Source of the DNA: Puffinus mauretanicus
Lineage: Eukaryota > Chordata > Aves > Procellariiformes > Procellariidae
Assembly: GCA_023333565.1 (NCBI GenBank)
Contig: JAJKFH010002564.1
Span: 310,001 to 374,000, forward strand
Length of the DNA: 64,000 nucleotides
Direction of reading: 5' to 3'
Each line of letters starts with the position of its first letter. Position 1 is the stretch's first letter. A program made the translations under genes and the position numbers. Under the pieces are notes generated by a model. That model did not search any database, was not told the DNA's origin, and was given only the letters and a program-made list of their open reading frames with translations. Positions 39,086-52,148 of the stretch are shown here, piece by piece.

Positions 39086-39990
39086 ATAACAGGTATATTG
39101 GCCATTGGCTGAGAGTAGTTAGAAAGGTAGTTTGGCATAAAGAAGAAATCTGATAAATTTTTCTTCTGTCTTTTTTGACTTTGACCCTTCCCAGTCTCTC
39201 TTCTTTCCATTCTTCTGGGTCTTTCTTCTGAATTTATTTGGCCAAAATGCCATTTTAACATTCATTCTCCTATTCAGCTGTTGCTTGGATTTTGTTTCAC
39301 TCAGAAATTAATTATAACCAAGTAACCATTTCACTAATTATATATATTTGTGTACATATGTATGTACCTGTAATTGGTATGATCACTGTTGTCAAAATGT
39401 ACACGGAAAAATACGACAGAATTTTTTTTTTTTTGTTAGTAATAAGGAAGAGCTTAAAATTTTTTTCATCTTGAGCTGGGTGCAAACTAATGAAAAGTCT
39501 GAGGTGTAAGGACTTCTGGGAGTGAAGAATGTGCCTGTGAAGCTCTGAAATATATACAGAAGATCACTAAAAAGAGCAAGTTTGTTATCTCTGGATACCT
39601 AGACTAGAATTCACTTTATGGAGGTCTGAACCTGGTGTCCTCAAGATCCCTGAAGACGGAAAGCAAAGTGTTGAAAAGCACAACATAACTCAGATGAAGA
39701 GCTCTGTCACTGAGACTCCATCCTCCACTATTGTAAAGGAGACCTTTATTACTGGCTACAGCAAATATCTGATGTATTCTCCTGTTATTATAAGCTAATT
39801 CCCCCTTTTGTTTTCTCTTTTAATCATTTTGTTAAGTATCCTCTCTTGACTTCAATTTTTGTTATAAGCATTATATTTTTTTTAATTCTGCTATTTATCC
39901 TGAATCCAACAAATATTATCTCAATCATGCAGCATTTTCTGCTGCTGAGGGAGGCAGCATAAATTCCACAGATTTGCACATAAAAGCAGA
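39086..39990. other. Sequence without recognisable genes
   Basis: About 900 bp between the old CR1 fragment and the first long direct repeat. It includes a T13 run at 39422-39434. Nothing else identifiable. Confidence 0.5.
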
Positions 39991-40187
39991 ATTTGATCCT
40001 AAATTTGCTTGACGGGAGAGGGTGGGGTGGGTATTAAAAGAAACACCTCAAATGCTGCAAGTATATGTGCTAATCTGAGGTTGAGTGATATCTTACTATC
40101 TTTCTTTTTCATTTGTTTGTTCATGTACACATCTAAACTTGAAAAGAAATAACCAGTATCAATAAAGACGAATTTATCTATTAACGA
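39991..40187 (+). repeat. 197-bp direct repeat, copy 1
   Basis: Starts ATTTGATCCTAAATTTGC and ends ...ATCTATTAACGA. It matches 41981-42177 over the full 197 bp with six single-base differences (about 3%) and no indels. Flanks differ immediately outside the match on both sides. It lacks TG...CA ends, a tail or coding sequence, and I do not recognise the family. Either two copies of one unknown dispersed repeat landed 2 kb apart, or a local duplication took place. Confidence 0.95.
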
Positions 40188-41980
40188 TCTAATAGGATTA
40201 CAAGATATGGAAAAGCTAAACTATTTTATGCTAAAATCTTTTACACTTACTTTTACTTTTATCAGAGTACTGGAATTACTCTTATTTCACACCAGTATAG
40301 CTGTTTCTTATTTTTGCCAATATTGCCTGGGCCATTCAACGTTGCCTGGAAATTTGTATGACCCTGCATCAAAGAAAAAATATATTGTATAATGTTTACA
40401 TTTACAAAAAGTTGCCTCTGGGCAAATTAGTCAGATATGCATTCACTCATTTGAAAACTTTGGTTTCTATTTGCTGACTCGTAATTACATTCAATTGCTC
40501 TAAATATCCATAGTAATGTCAAGGGGAAAAAACCATAAATATTTCTTTGTTCTGAAACAGTTTTCACCTCCATCTGCAATATATAGATTTTTTTTTTTTT
40601 GCTGTGAAGAGAAACAGCTATTGGAAGAAAAAATATTGGAAGAAAGATTCTGATTAAGCAGAGGTTTTTTTTCCCTTAGACTGTATTTTGACAAAGTATG
40701 AATTTTAATCCAGTTCTAAAATATCAAAGATGATTCAGTTTCCAAACTTCCTTGTAAAACATTTCAAATAATGTAATTGCAGTTTGGTTATTACAGTGTA
40801 AGTACTGGATTAGCACTGAAATGAACAGGTTTTTTTCTGGGCCTAATTCTGACTTTCTCATCCCAACCACTCTCTCTCATTATGTTTTTTCTTTTGCAGG
40901 GAAGGCCAACTTCATATTGCTAGAAAAATAATTATTACTATACTTAAAATTCATTTTTGCAATGCTATATGGGGAAGAAATATCTGTATTTTTCCCAGTG
41001 ATGGGCTATACAAATGTGAATGGAAAGAGTGTACAATCAAGTTTAATACTTGTATTTCTTATATGCCTTATTCACAGGAGCTTGGAGTTTCTTGGGATTG
41101 TAACAGAACAGCATTTTTCAAAATCATTAAACAATGGCTTATCATCATTCTCATAAATATCCACAGTAATTTCATTGCTGACTTCAGTGGGAGCAGAGGT
41201 AGACTACTTGTTGAACACCTTCAGAAATTCTACCGTAATTAAACAATTCACAGAAAAGCAGTGACTCTTAGGATGGAACAGGTTTTTTAAAAAAGAAGAG
41301 GACGAAGGAGCAAATAACCACCCTCTAAGCACCAAAGAAGAAATGTAATTTTCACATTTATCTGTACCCACTGCTGCACTGAAGGGAGACGCCAATTATG
41401 TAAAGAGATCCTACATCTATTTCTCCCTCAGGGGAAAGCAGCTTTCCAACAAAGCCTGTGTTTCAAAGCTGTCCTCCCAGCAGATATTGACACCTCTCTC
41501 ATCTAGCCCTGGTTCACGCACATCCCTGTCTTCCTCAGGCGCTATGTCAGAACAAGGGCTGTTGGCAGAGGTTAAAGTGGCAGATGCCTCTGGCATGCAG
41601 CATGTGAGAGCAGTGAATGAAAAGAAGTAACATGAGAAAAGAAGAGCTAAGTTACAGAAAAATTTCATTGCCATCTTTGTAAGTATATCAAAACTTCTAT
41701 CGAAATAAAACAGTTCATACCATGTATGACCCTAACATATTCTAAAAAATCCATCTTGGTCTACACAATTTCATGTAATTCTTTTTTTGTCTAAAGAATC
41801 ATAGCTATGAAATACCTCCTATTTTTTTTAATCTTATTTCACATACTAATTTCCAGTCCCTGGACAGGAAGTTGTTAAAGAGGCTTAATCAGACAGTGAC
41901 CTATTGGCTACAGCATTAAAAGAATCAAAAGCAATATGTCAAAACTCAATTAAAAGTTTCTCATTCCCTTGTGACATTCC
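40188..41980. other. 1.8-kb interval between the direct repeats
   Basis: Single-copy-looking AT-rich DNA enclosed by the 197-bp repeats. No retroviral or transposase sequence is visible on either strand, which argues against the repeats being LTRs or IS-like ends. The only notable frame is the 85-codon one at 41417-41674. Confidence 0.5.
41417..41674 (-). other. Small ORF with signal-peptide-like start, unrecognised
   Basis: 85 codons starting in a good initiation context (AAGATGG). Residues 4-24 are hydrophobic (FFCNLALLFSCYFF), resembling a secretory signal, followed by an acidic, Cys-containing segment (SDIAPEEDRDVREPG at about 42-56, Cys near 68 and 79). It could be a first coding exon, a small secreted peptide or a chance frame. 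No TATA box, convincing splice donor or poly(A) signal was found in support, and I recognise no family. It lies between the two 197-bp repeats. Confidence 0.22.
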
Positions 41981-42177
41981 ATTTGATCCTAAATTTGCTT
42001 GACGGGAGAGGGTGGGGTGGGTATTAAAAGAAACACCTCAAATGCTGCAAGTGTATGTGCTAATCTGAGGTTGAGTGATATCTTATTATCTTTCTTTTTC
42101 ATTTGTTTGCTTATGTACACATCTAAACTTGAAAAGAAATAACCAGTATTAATAAAGATGAATTTATCTATTAACGA
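41981..42177 (+). repeat. 197-bp direct repeat, copy 2
   Basis: Second copy of 39991-40187 in the same orientation, offset exactly 1,990 bp. It ends 86 bp before the ERVL-like LTR at 42264, so it is not part of that LTR. The six differences are all transitions, as expected from neutral decay after duplication. Confidence 0.95.
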
Positions 42178-42258
42178 AAGAAAGGAAAAGTTTGTGGTTT
42201 TTTTTTTAATTCAGTCTTAGCATACATTAGCATGTAGACCATGATTACTGAATTGAAC

Positions 42259-42263
42259 ATCTC
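42259..42263. repeat. Left target-site duplication of ERVL-like LTR
   Basis: ATCTC directly before the TG terminus, repeated at 42804-42808. A 5-bp duplication fits class III (ERVL) elements. Confidence 0.88.
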
Positions 42264-42803
42264 TGTCCTGGTTTCGGCTGGGATAAAGTTAATTTTCTTT
42301 CCAGTAGCTGGTATAGTGTTGTGTTTTGGATTAGAAGAATATTGATATCACACTGATGTTTTTAGTTGTTGCTAAGTACCCTGCTAGTCAAAGACTTTTC
42401 AGAGGCTGGGAGGGAGCATAGCTGGGACAGCTGGCCCAGCTGGTCAAAGGGGTATTCCATACCATATGACATCATGCTCAATATATAAAGCTAGGGGAAG
42501 AAGAAGGAAGTGGGGGACATTTGAAGTGATGGTGTTTGTCTTCCCAAGTAACCGTTACGCGTGATGGAGCCCTGCTTTCCTGGAGATGGCTGAACACCTG
42601 CCTGCCGGTGGGAAGTAGTGAGTGAATTCCTTGTTTTGCTTTGCTTGTGCGCGAGCGGCTTTTGCTTTCCCTATTAAACTGATTTTATCTCAACGCACAA
42701 GTTTGCTCACTTTTACCCTTCCGATTCTCTCTCCCATCCCGCTGGGGGGAGTGAGCAAGCGGCTGCGTGGTATCTAGTTTCTGACTGGGGTTAAACCACG
42801 ACA
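42264..42803 (+). mobile_element. Complete ERVL-like solo LTR
   Basis: A 540-bp LTR from TGTCCTGGTTTCGG to ...AAACCACGACA with a perfect 5-bp target duplication (ATCTC). No internal region adjoins either end, so it is a solo LTR. TATATAAAG at 42482-42490 is a strong TATA box, and ATTAAA at 42673-42678 is the likely poly(A) signal. It shares its first ~220 bp and its 3' third with the truncated copy at 22877 but has a different, longer middle, so the two come from different subfamilies. Reading frames through it are short and meaningless. Confidence 0.92.
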
Positions 42804-42808
42804 ATCTC
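42804..42808. repeat. Right target-site duplication of ERVL-like LTR
   Basis: ATCTC, identical to 42259-42263. Confidence 0.88.
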
Positions 42809-44297
42809 AAACTTGGGCTCACAAATTCTGAGACTTTCTCATAATTTTATTTATAGTTAGTTTGGGCTCTGCTTTGATCTACAAATTGGTAGGGATGCCC
42901 AGGCATATGTCCAGCATTTACCAGTTATAGAAAGAATGTCCAAAGGACAAAAGTATCTGCCTCATATATATAGGTCAAAGTACTGAAGTTGTAGCTGTAA
43001 TGCAAAATCTTAGCCTTGAAATCTTTCTAACTCTTTGAGAGCACTTTTACTAGTACTTATGGTGTAGTGATTTTAAGTTAGCTTTTGAAAACTTTCTATG
43101 GATACCTATTCTTTGGGAGGCTCATGATAATAATGTTTTTCAGACCCAGCGATAGAATTTTCAACATTGTCATTTACATAACAGGTATATCAGCTTTAAA
43201 AATGTTCCTACACATGTATATACCAATATCAATCCAATATCAAAAATGTAAACATATTGAAGAAGGTAAGATAAATCATCTGATCCATAATACCAAAAAT
43301 AAACCTTCTGAAGCTCTGGCATGTCACTAAAAAATGCATTTTAAAATCTGCTCCAAAACTGGGAAGGAAGAAGAATAATGAAGAGGGCAGGGAGCTGCAG
43401 TATTTATTCTTCTTATATATGTTTATATCTGATTTCCAGTTTCTCTGAGAGACAGGGAAAGAATGAAAAGATTTTCATAGTTTGCCATAAGAAGGTAAGA
43501 AATTGAATTGATGCAAATCTGTACTAAATCTGAGAAGCTTCTAGATTCTGAAACCAAAACCTGGTAGGAGATTTAGTAAGGACTGAAAAGTCTAAAGGGA
43601 AATGCTTTATGGTACAGGAAGATAGAGTCTGATGTGAGGTGGTGCTGGGGTAAGCTGATGCTTATAGCTGCTGAGGTAAGGCTGATGTGTTGTGAGAGCT
43701 GCAAAAGCCTAGCTGCAGCAAACCCATGCTACCAATAATTTGAAGAGACAGAAGCCATTAGTCTCTTCTGTTATTTTCTTTCCCTTAATAAAACCTATAT
43801 TTCGCTTTGCTTGCAGTCTCTTTGCTCTGCTATTCTGTGTCAGCTGGTCATCAAGACCTGTCCTAGCACCTATGAAACTACCTATTAGAACAGCAGTGTA
43901 TGTATGCTGATTTAGCATGGAAGTGGTTAATAATCTGAACTATTTTCTAAAAGACCTTTTGTTCCAAATCAGTTTAGGTCGTTAGCAGAGAAGATCATAT
44001 TACATTATGGTATCATATTTACAAGTGAATGTTTGAACTCAGAACTTGGAAACCAATTTCATGCTATCCTGAAAATACCAGCTTGGGACCAGTGGCAGGA
44101 AATTCATTTAACACCAATAAAACTAATAGATGTAAAACAAGGCAAGCGATGAATATCCACATTATTAATTTAGACTACCACTTTTAAATAGGAAATGTAG
44201 GGTTTTCATGTTTGTTGCACTGGGCTCCCTAGCACTATTTGAACTTGCTGGACTACAACAAAACAAACAAACAAAAAAAAGAAATTACTTCTCAGGT

Positions 44298-44335
44298 GGG
44301 AAAAAAAAAAAGAGAGAGGGAGAGAAAGAAAAAAA
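44298..44335. repeat. Homopurine mirror-repeat tract
   Basis: 38 consecutive purines on the plus strand. Reading outward from the central GGG both arms run AGAGA then mostly A, with about two mismatches, so the tract has near mirror symmetry. Such tracts can form intramolecular triplex (H-DNA). Confidence 0.7.
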
Positions 44336-44489
44336 TAAGCAATGTCTGAAAAAGGTAATTTCAGGCATTAGGATTTCTCTAATGAAATTACCTAGAGTAT
44401 TAAAAGGAAAATACAACAAAGAATCAAGCCCTCATTGCATGTATGCCGTTCTTCATTATTCAGTGAGCTGAAATACTCCTGACCCCCAA

Positions 44490-44860
44490 TGATAAAGGTA
44501 CAGAGGTCACTGCAGAAACTTTCCAGTTCTCCATAATGAGTTAGTTCAGGGTCAGCTGAGCTTGTTAACTCTGGCTCAGCACTTTCCTTGCTAGGCTCAG
44601 CGTGGCTGCTCTGAAACCTCAGTGGAGCTCCTTGCTCTGCACCTAAGTACTCCAGCAGCAGGGCTTATTAGGTTGAGCACAGAAGTAGCCTGGACCTGAA
44701 CCTGGGGTTCCTGCAGGGCTAAGCCAGTCTGATAACCCTCCTGCAACCGGAGGATCAGTGGGTCTGTGTAGTTGGCATGGTTAGAGATAACAAGGCTACC
44801 TGAACTCGGTGTCCTTCCAAGCTATCTCATCTAATAGCACTGCCTGGCCCAAGGATTCCT
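44490..44860. other. GC-richer patch of unknown origin
   Basis: About 370 bp rich in CTGG, CAGC and TGCAG words in AT-rich surroundings. No long frame crosses it on either strand and I do not recognise a repeat family. It may be an ancient SINE or LTR remnant or a conserved noncoding element. Confidence 0.3.
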
Positions 44861-47048
44861 TGTAGCTCGAGAATGGCTAAAAAATGGTATAAAAATTGAG
44901 TGTTATTTCAGTTTATTTCTATGAATATAAAAGCTTACAGATGCAGAGTGATACATTATAAAGAATTGAGCCCATTCAGGAAAATGTGTTTAAAAAATTT
45001 TCTCTTCAGAACAGAGATTAAGCACACACCTAAATTAAATCTGTTCTAATAAACTGCCCCAAACAGGGGTACTTTCTTCATTAGGATTTAAATGTTGGAC
45101 ATGTTTCAACAGCTATTAAAATTGAGCAAGTGAAACATGATGCTGTCATATTTTAATTCTTCACCTATCATTCAAGAAAGATCATAACATCCTTAACAAA
45201 ATAATGACATCTTATATAAAATATATGTAAAATCTGGTGACTTAATTACAAATAATTGATTACTGCTAGATTTTTTCACAGCACGGGATTCAATATAAGA
45301 AGTTAATTGCATCTAGATGGTATATGATATTATCAAAAATTTCTCAAAATATATTTGGACAGATACGAATTTCAGGTTGTTTGCAAAATGGTAAATATGA
45401 GTGAAAATATTTTTACATTAAACTTTAGTGAGATGCACTAATAGAAATTCATTTCATGCAAGAATCTCTTTACCCTGGGCATCAGCATATGCCATTATGT
45501 TTTAACTGATGAGAAAGAAAGAGCGAAAAACAACTTTTCTACAAGACTTGGATCTATGGATGTAAACAGCTTCCTCCACTGAAATGACTGAAACACATTG
45601 TGATGACACTCAGCTATCAATCTTGAAACCTTGACATTTGATCTCTTTAGTGCAGATGACATATTTGGGTTTGTTTCTTAAAGCGCTTTCCATACTGTTC
45701 TAGCTAGAGGAGGAAAGCTTTTGGATACATCCTGAAACATGACTTCCAGGAAAAGTTAGAAATAGTTCTCTGCTTCACAAAATTACTTTGAAATAAATTT
45801 ACACCTTAGAACAAAAGATTCTCTTTTTTTTTTTTTTATTAGTACTATCATACTTAAAAAGTAAAATGTCATATATCCTCAGATAATACAGCACTATAAT
45901 TTTCCACAGGAACAGAATAAAACAAATTCAAAATCATGTTTCTAGGTGCTTCTCTATATATCAAGATATAAAGGGATTATAAAACAGTCAGTGACAGAGA
46001 ATTCTGCAGATGAAAGATATCAGAGAAAAACAATCTCACCTTTAAAAGAGATGTAAGAGTTCTCTAAATAGCTGAGATATCTGACAGTATTTAGCATAAC
46101 GAGCACTCTAAGTACTTGTTGGCTTAGCATTTGTCCCTGCATGAGAAGTCAGCTAAAGGGACAGAAATCCTTGTGTATGGATATCAGAAGAAATATCTAG
46201 TTCTGGAAAGGAGATGGCAGCAAGCCTGTATCTTACCAGTCATACAAAACTGTGCTCCAGGGCTAGAAGTATATGCAGTACGTGGAGCCCTGAGAGCAAA
46301 ACAAGAAAACACTCAATGCTTGGCTGAATATAACTTCAACATATTTATCTAAGAAGTTGTTTGAAATTCCCTTGAATTCCCAAAATTTCTGAAGCTTTAG
46401 TGTGCAGCTGAACCACAACAATTCCATTCCTCAAAGAATTCCATATCTCCAGCAAAAATGAAACTTTTCAAAAATATTCTTGAAAGAAACTGTTGAAGAG
46501 TACTGAGTAGGCAGGTGATTAAGGAGCTCACTTGACATAATGGAGAAATTCTCAGAACCTATTTTGCTCAATTGAGAGTAGTATTTCTCAGACCAGATCA
46601 ATGAAGCAGGAAGAAAAGAAAAAGGACATTTCATGTGCGTGTCCAAAGCAAAACATAACTTTGGACTTAAGAGACATTTTCAGCTTACTTTCACACCTTA
46701 AGTTAGAGAAACTTTCCCGAAGGATCAATAAGTAAATGACCAAAGTCCAACAAGTCCAAAAATAAAATGAAATTCGGTTAAATAACAGTTTTATATAGAA
46801 AAAGCCCTTAATCTTTCTTCAAACAATATTATTAGAAATGATCCTTCAAAGTTATGTGATTTGTAGTAAGACAAACCTGTTTTGATTCTCAGGCATCAGT
46901 AACTAGGCAGATGAGAAACATCAGTGAGTTTCTTACAGTCACTCTTCCTCATTAGCAGAACTATGTCAGTTATGGTCTCTTAAAAGAAGGAGCCTGGAAA
47001 AAAACTTTAAAACTGTAATTTTTAGCCAAAAGGAAATGTAACATGCTC

Positions 47049-47071
47049 AAAAAAAAAAAAAAAAAAAAAAA
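47049..47071. repeat. A23 homopolymer
   Basis: 23 uninterrupted A residues. The octamer ATGCTCAA occurs both at its left edge and 14 bp after its right end (about 47077), but no retrocopied gene or SINE body is visible upstream, so a plain homopolymer is the safest reading. Confidence 0.9.
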
Positions 47072-50000
47072 GTAAAATGCTCAACTAATATGATTGGAAA
47101 AGGAAGTACAGGCTACTGCCACATCTGCTGAGGTAAGTGCAGAATGTGAGAAATTTAGGTTGTTTCACAGAGCACACCTTTTCCTGGCATATTTTGAAAC
47201 ATGAAGTAATAATTTGAATTTCTATTTTAAATCTAGTCCACAAAATAAGGAGGAAACATAAGTGAAAAACAGGGGAAATGTGATGAATAACTTGAAATAT
47301 AGAGGATGGGGAAAAGTTGAATTTTCCGTTAAGCAGTATTTGTAGGATCTTGATATACCTGAAACTTGGATCAATCTCTGCATTTAGGTAAGTCATAGAT
47401 TTTTCTGCCTTACAGGTCTACCAAGAGAGAAAGGTTAAATGGAGTAAATTCCTCCTTTATCTTAGGCTTTGGTATTTCAATGGTACCATGGCCAGTTCCA
47501 TTGAATAAGCTTACTACTAGAAGAGGCCCTTTTATGAGGTCCAAAATGTTGGTTTTTTTCTCTTTGAGACAGAGTATGCCAACACAGACCACAGTGAGCT
47601 GTCAGAGAGACAAGCAAGACAAATTAGTCACATGGAGCCTGCAGGAGCTGCTCCTGATATCCTCAGCTACTGCGGGTACTGCCACATCACACTGCTGTCT
47701 GCAGTGGCTCACTTTCCTTGAAGTAAAGAAGCAGCAAGATCATTAAATAACATTTAGCAGTAGCATTTGAAAATGTAGATTATAACAGGAAAAAACAATA
47801 GGTGTAAGTTAGCTCAGACAGTGGAGATAGGAGAAAGCTGACATCTGGACTTGTTTCTGCTTTCTAACGAAGGCAATTTTAGTTGCTTGTTAGGAGCAAA
47901 TTCAAGAGAAAATTAAGAGAATTAAATCAAACCGTATATGAATGTTACACAGAGGAATACTTGAGTGAATGCTGTTTTCTTTCTTCTTTCAATTAATTTC
48001 CTTTTTAGATAGCTATGTGATGTCTGGGTCTGAAATTATTAGTTGAAATAGGATCTGAAAGCAGAGTCTTCGCATCTAGTAATAACTCTGCCTTCCAGCT
48101 CTTTTGGCAAATGCAAAAAAAAATGCAGCATGAATTAAATCTAGGCTGTTCCCTTCATAACTGTAAATTAAACAGTTCTGACAAAGTGCAGATACCAAAA
48201 CCACTGACAAAGTAAAATCTGGGCAGATATCACATGCTAACCAGCTCTGCCAAAATTAATATGAACAAAGATGTTTATCCTAATTTCTGTAGAAACCTAC
48301 AGCTAAACAACTACAGAAAGAATAGGAATTTAAAGTGATAAGATGAAGTCCAAACTTATTTCTAAAATGTTAGAATAGGTGTTCTGCACATTCTAAGATC
48401 TTGGGGTTTTGTTAACAATTTTCTGGTTTATTGATCGTTGTCCAAAGAAAGATTCAGCTGAATAAAAAGGAAACTATCCTCCTGAATACAAAATCAAAGG
48501 ACAAAGGTTGATACAGTAAATCTATGACAGGGTAACACACCAAATTACCTTACTTCAGTTACAAACTAATGAAAAATAGACCAAAAAAAGGCTTAAGAAA
48601 CACATATTGGTTTAAATAGCATTCCTCCTCCTGGAGGAACTGGAGAGAAAGAAAAATCCCTAAACCCATACTCACTTTTAAAGTGAAAGAAAACAACTTT
48701 TCTCCTTTCCTTTCCCATTAAAATCATTGATAACGTATTTCCTACATAATTGGTTACTTCATTGTAACTCTGTTATTGTACAATAATGCTATTCTATGGA
48801 AGAACGGTGTTATATTATGATTTAGGCAATTCATGAGTGTTAAAGGAAGAAGGACATTAGAGAGGGGTAAACAAGGAATAGTCTTAGGATGGCATTTATC
48901 TGTGGCCTTAGCACTGTATATAAACAGCGTGAGGGAAGCTGCAAATACAAATTATATCAAAGGCATTGAGAAATAGGCTCAGGTGTGGGAAGGCAGAGTG
49001 ATGAGCAGTAGAGAGATGGACAGAGAAAACTATCTGGAGTTCGTAACAGCTCATGTTGTTACTGCAAGGCACAAGGACTCAGTTACCTGTTCCTCTATGA
49101 TAATTGTTGGCATGTTATCTATCTGCTTCCACATGGGCCCTTCATTTACAGAGCACTTCAGTCCACAGAGGTGGATTGCTGCTCAGTTAGGGCTTTGCAG
49201 CAACTTTCCCAGCAGGAGATGTATTTGACCTATCCAACTTTTCACATGGAGCCAAAAGATTAAGACTTTCCAGAGGTGCAGTGAATTTCACCTGTAGCTG
49301 CAATTTGCATCAGTATTCCATTCATTCTGTGCTTTAATCTTTAGCCAAACTCTGTTCTCTGATGTAGGGAAAGTGAACTATTTTCAGTTCACCTCTGGAG
49401 TTATATACTAGATTTCCTCCTTGACTGGAATGGAATCCAGTATATTCCTACATTTTGTGAAATGCCTCCCTGTCAGTGTGTTTCTCAGACACTGGTTTTC
49501 CCCAAAGGCACCATGATCAATTATTTGATGCATTACTTATACTACAGGCATGTAAAAGAAGACAGAAACAGTACCTTTTAGCACTTGCATTCTAAGATGC
49601 ATAAGAGACAGTAAAAGTAAAGGATGAGAGCATATATAATTTTGGGGTTAGAATATATATTATATAATATTATGAAGAATTTGATTGTGAAGGGGTATTA
49701 ATCAGAATTAAAGAAGCAAATATGAGCAATTGGAAAGGATTAGTTAAACAAGAGCAAAGCATGAGAAAAAGGACAAAATTGCTAGATCAATTACGTCATG
49801 ATATATAGATTTTATTCCCGGTGAGGAAATGTGTATGTCAATCTCCTGGCTGCTGAAAAAAGATAGCATGACATTCTTGATTCAAGAAAATAAAAAAGCT
49901 GTTGAAATCCTAAGGAGAGAAAGTTGGCAACTGCCAAATACAGGACTGGAGGCTCAAGGAAAGCTTAGCTTGTCTCTGGGACTTAACAATAGCTCGTAAG

Positions 50001-52148
50001 TGGTGGACTGAATGTAATTTGGCTTGAAATATGAATAAGAAATAAGAAAAAAACAAATAATTTCTGTAACCTTATGCTTCCTGGAAGTAGGTGACAGTAA
50101 GGGTGCATGTTATGACACGAAGAAACATGTTGTCTCATTTAGAGCATTAACTTCAAGAAAAGGAAGAAGTAAGAGCAGCTGAACATTGACAGAGGAGGGA
50201 GTTTAAGACTCTGCAGCTAGGGTATTATAGGGGTAGACTGGGAAGGAACAGTTGTGGCTACACACAAAATGAAAATGCTGTGAGCCTTTTCTGCCCACAC
50301 CTGCCACTGGCTGTTGTCAGGACTGCTGTGTTAATGCCTGGAGATTTCTACTTTTTGTTGTTAGAAGAGCAGAAGACTGTGTCAAGTAGTCTGTATGGTT
50401 CCTTCTGTGAGCAGCTGCAGAGACAGTAGGATATTAGGAAGCGTTGGCACAGTCAACAGATTAGCCTTTGGCTAAATCTGTGTATTACTCTTAATAGAAT
50501 AATACCATTTTTTTGTGTAGATTGTCTCACAGTGGTAAGTAAAGTGTCTTCTCAGAGCTGAAACACTTTGTGAAATTTTTATGGTAAAGTATGTACTCCC
50601 TTGCTGTCTACTTGAATAGCAGTGTATAGAAGATGTATAAGATGGCTCTGCAGTATTCTCATAGGAGGATGCGGTTGAGTTGAAGAAAAATCTGTTACCT
50701 ATTATATGCATAGCAATTTTATCTGCCTTTGCACTTTTGTGTTCTGGTGAGAACTAGAAAGGTTACAATAACAGCTCTGAACAGAGCTGTGAAACAGTTA
50801 ATAAGAGAATTGTTTAAATAACATGAAGTATGCCTGTCCCCTTCAAAATCCAGAAAGGCTGGAAACGTCATGGAAAGCAAGCCATGTCTCATGAGACACC
50901 CAGTCAGGTGCTGCATCCTAATCAAAGCTCAAAGAACAATACTTATGAGGTTTGACTGTCGCTAATGCTAACTATTCTTAATTACTGTGTTATTAAAATT
51001 TCTTTTAAGTATCCTTTGATTTATAATACCATTAGAATGACAAGTATCTAATAAATTTCCATCTCTATCTTTCAGAGATTTCAAAGGGTTATTACATAAC
51101 AGATTGTTGATTTATCCAACAATGAAGTAAAAATCCAATGCATAAATCCAGACTTGAAATAAATCTGATGACCTAATTCTTTATCAAAAGCTACATTATA
51201 AAGCAGAAGTAGGTGTTTAATTATAACACTTTCACCACTATTAGGGTTAGAGATTCAAATACAAACATGAACTACAAACATATCTTCCAATACTTTTATT
51301 TCCTGAGCTTATTTTATCTTCTGTAATACAATGCTATTAATGCCTTTGCCAAAGCTGTACATGTCATAGGTAGCAGTATGAAATATTCACTCGAAGCACA
51401 CTTTGAAATGCCTACATTACTTAGCAACTTCATGTCACTGGAAGAGGAATGTAAAAGTGGAAGATCAGGTAACCTTTCTGTTGTTCTATTCGCTTTGCTA
51501 CGTCTCTCTTTACACTAGGATTTCTTAGCATATATTGCAAGTGCATCCAGCTATAAACTGGATTTTATTAAGGCCTCTTCACATAGTAAAATGCTACTAG
51601 CAACATATGTTGTGATCTTGGAAATACATATCTTAGCATGGTTATCTGTGGTATTGAAACCTTACTGTTTTCTGCAAGATTTAGGTTCTTTATTCCTAGT
51701 GTATCTTCTATCCCAAATATGCATTGCCTGAAGCCACATACCGTAAGTTTTCTCTACTCAGAAATACTTCTGAATTTATTAGCCTTCCTAATTTATCTTG
51801 GCATACACAAGTAAGACAGCCTTCCAAAGGTGCAATACATGGGATGAATCATTTATCTGCAAAGTAAATGAGCTGAGAATATAGGTCATCAAACAATATT
51901 CAGCAAATATTCATTACTTTGTGCTGAGTTCTTAATACCCAGTATATTGTGTGGTTAGATTTGTTATAGTTTTACTATTGTTTCTTACGTATGTATGTAT
52001 AGAATGTATTTACCTTTATAATAGACTTTTTATGACAGCAAGAGGGTTGTATAATGTTTTTGGGTGTTATTTATGTATGTCTATTGCATGATATGTATAT
52101 ATTAGATGTAAACTTTATCATAATGAATAATTGCTTAGAACAGAGGTT

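Noticed and set aside
39991..42177. The 197-bp direct repeats as LTRs of a small provirus
   Set aside because: No TG...CA termini, primer binding site, polypurine tract or target duplication was found, and the interval between them has no retroviral sequence.
22877..42803. The two ERVL-like LTRs as the ends of one provirus
   Set aside because: The right copy has its own complete 5-bp target duplication, the two belong to different subfamilies, and the 19 kb between contains no ERVL gag-pol.
47035..47085. A23 run as the tail of a retrocopied gene or SINE
   Set aside because: No gene- or SINE-like body precedes the run, and the flanking 8-bp repeat is too short and A-rich to be convincing as a target duplication.
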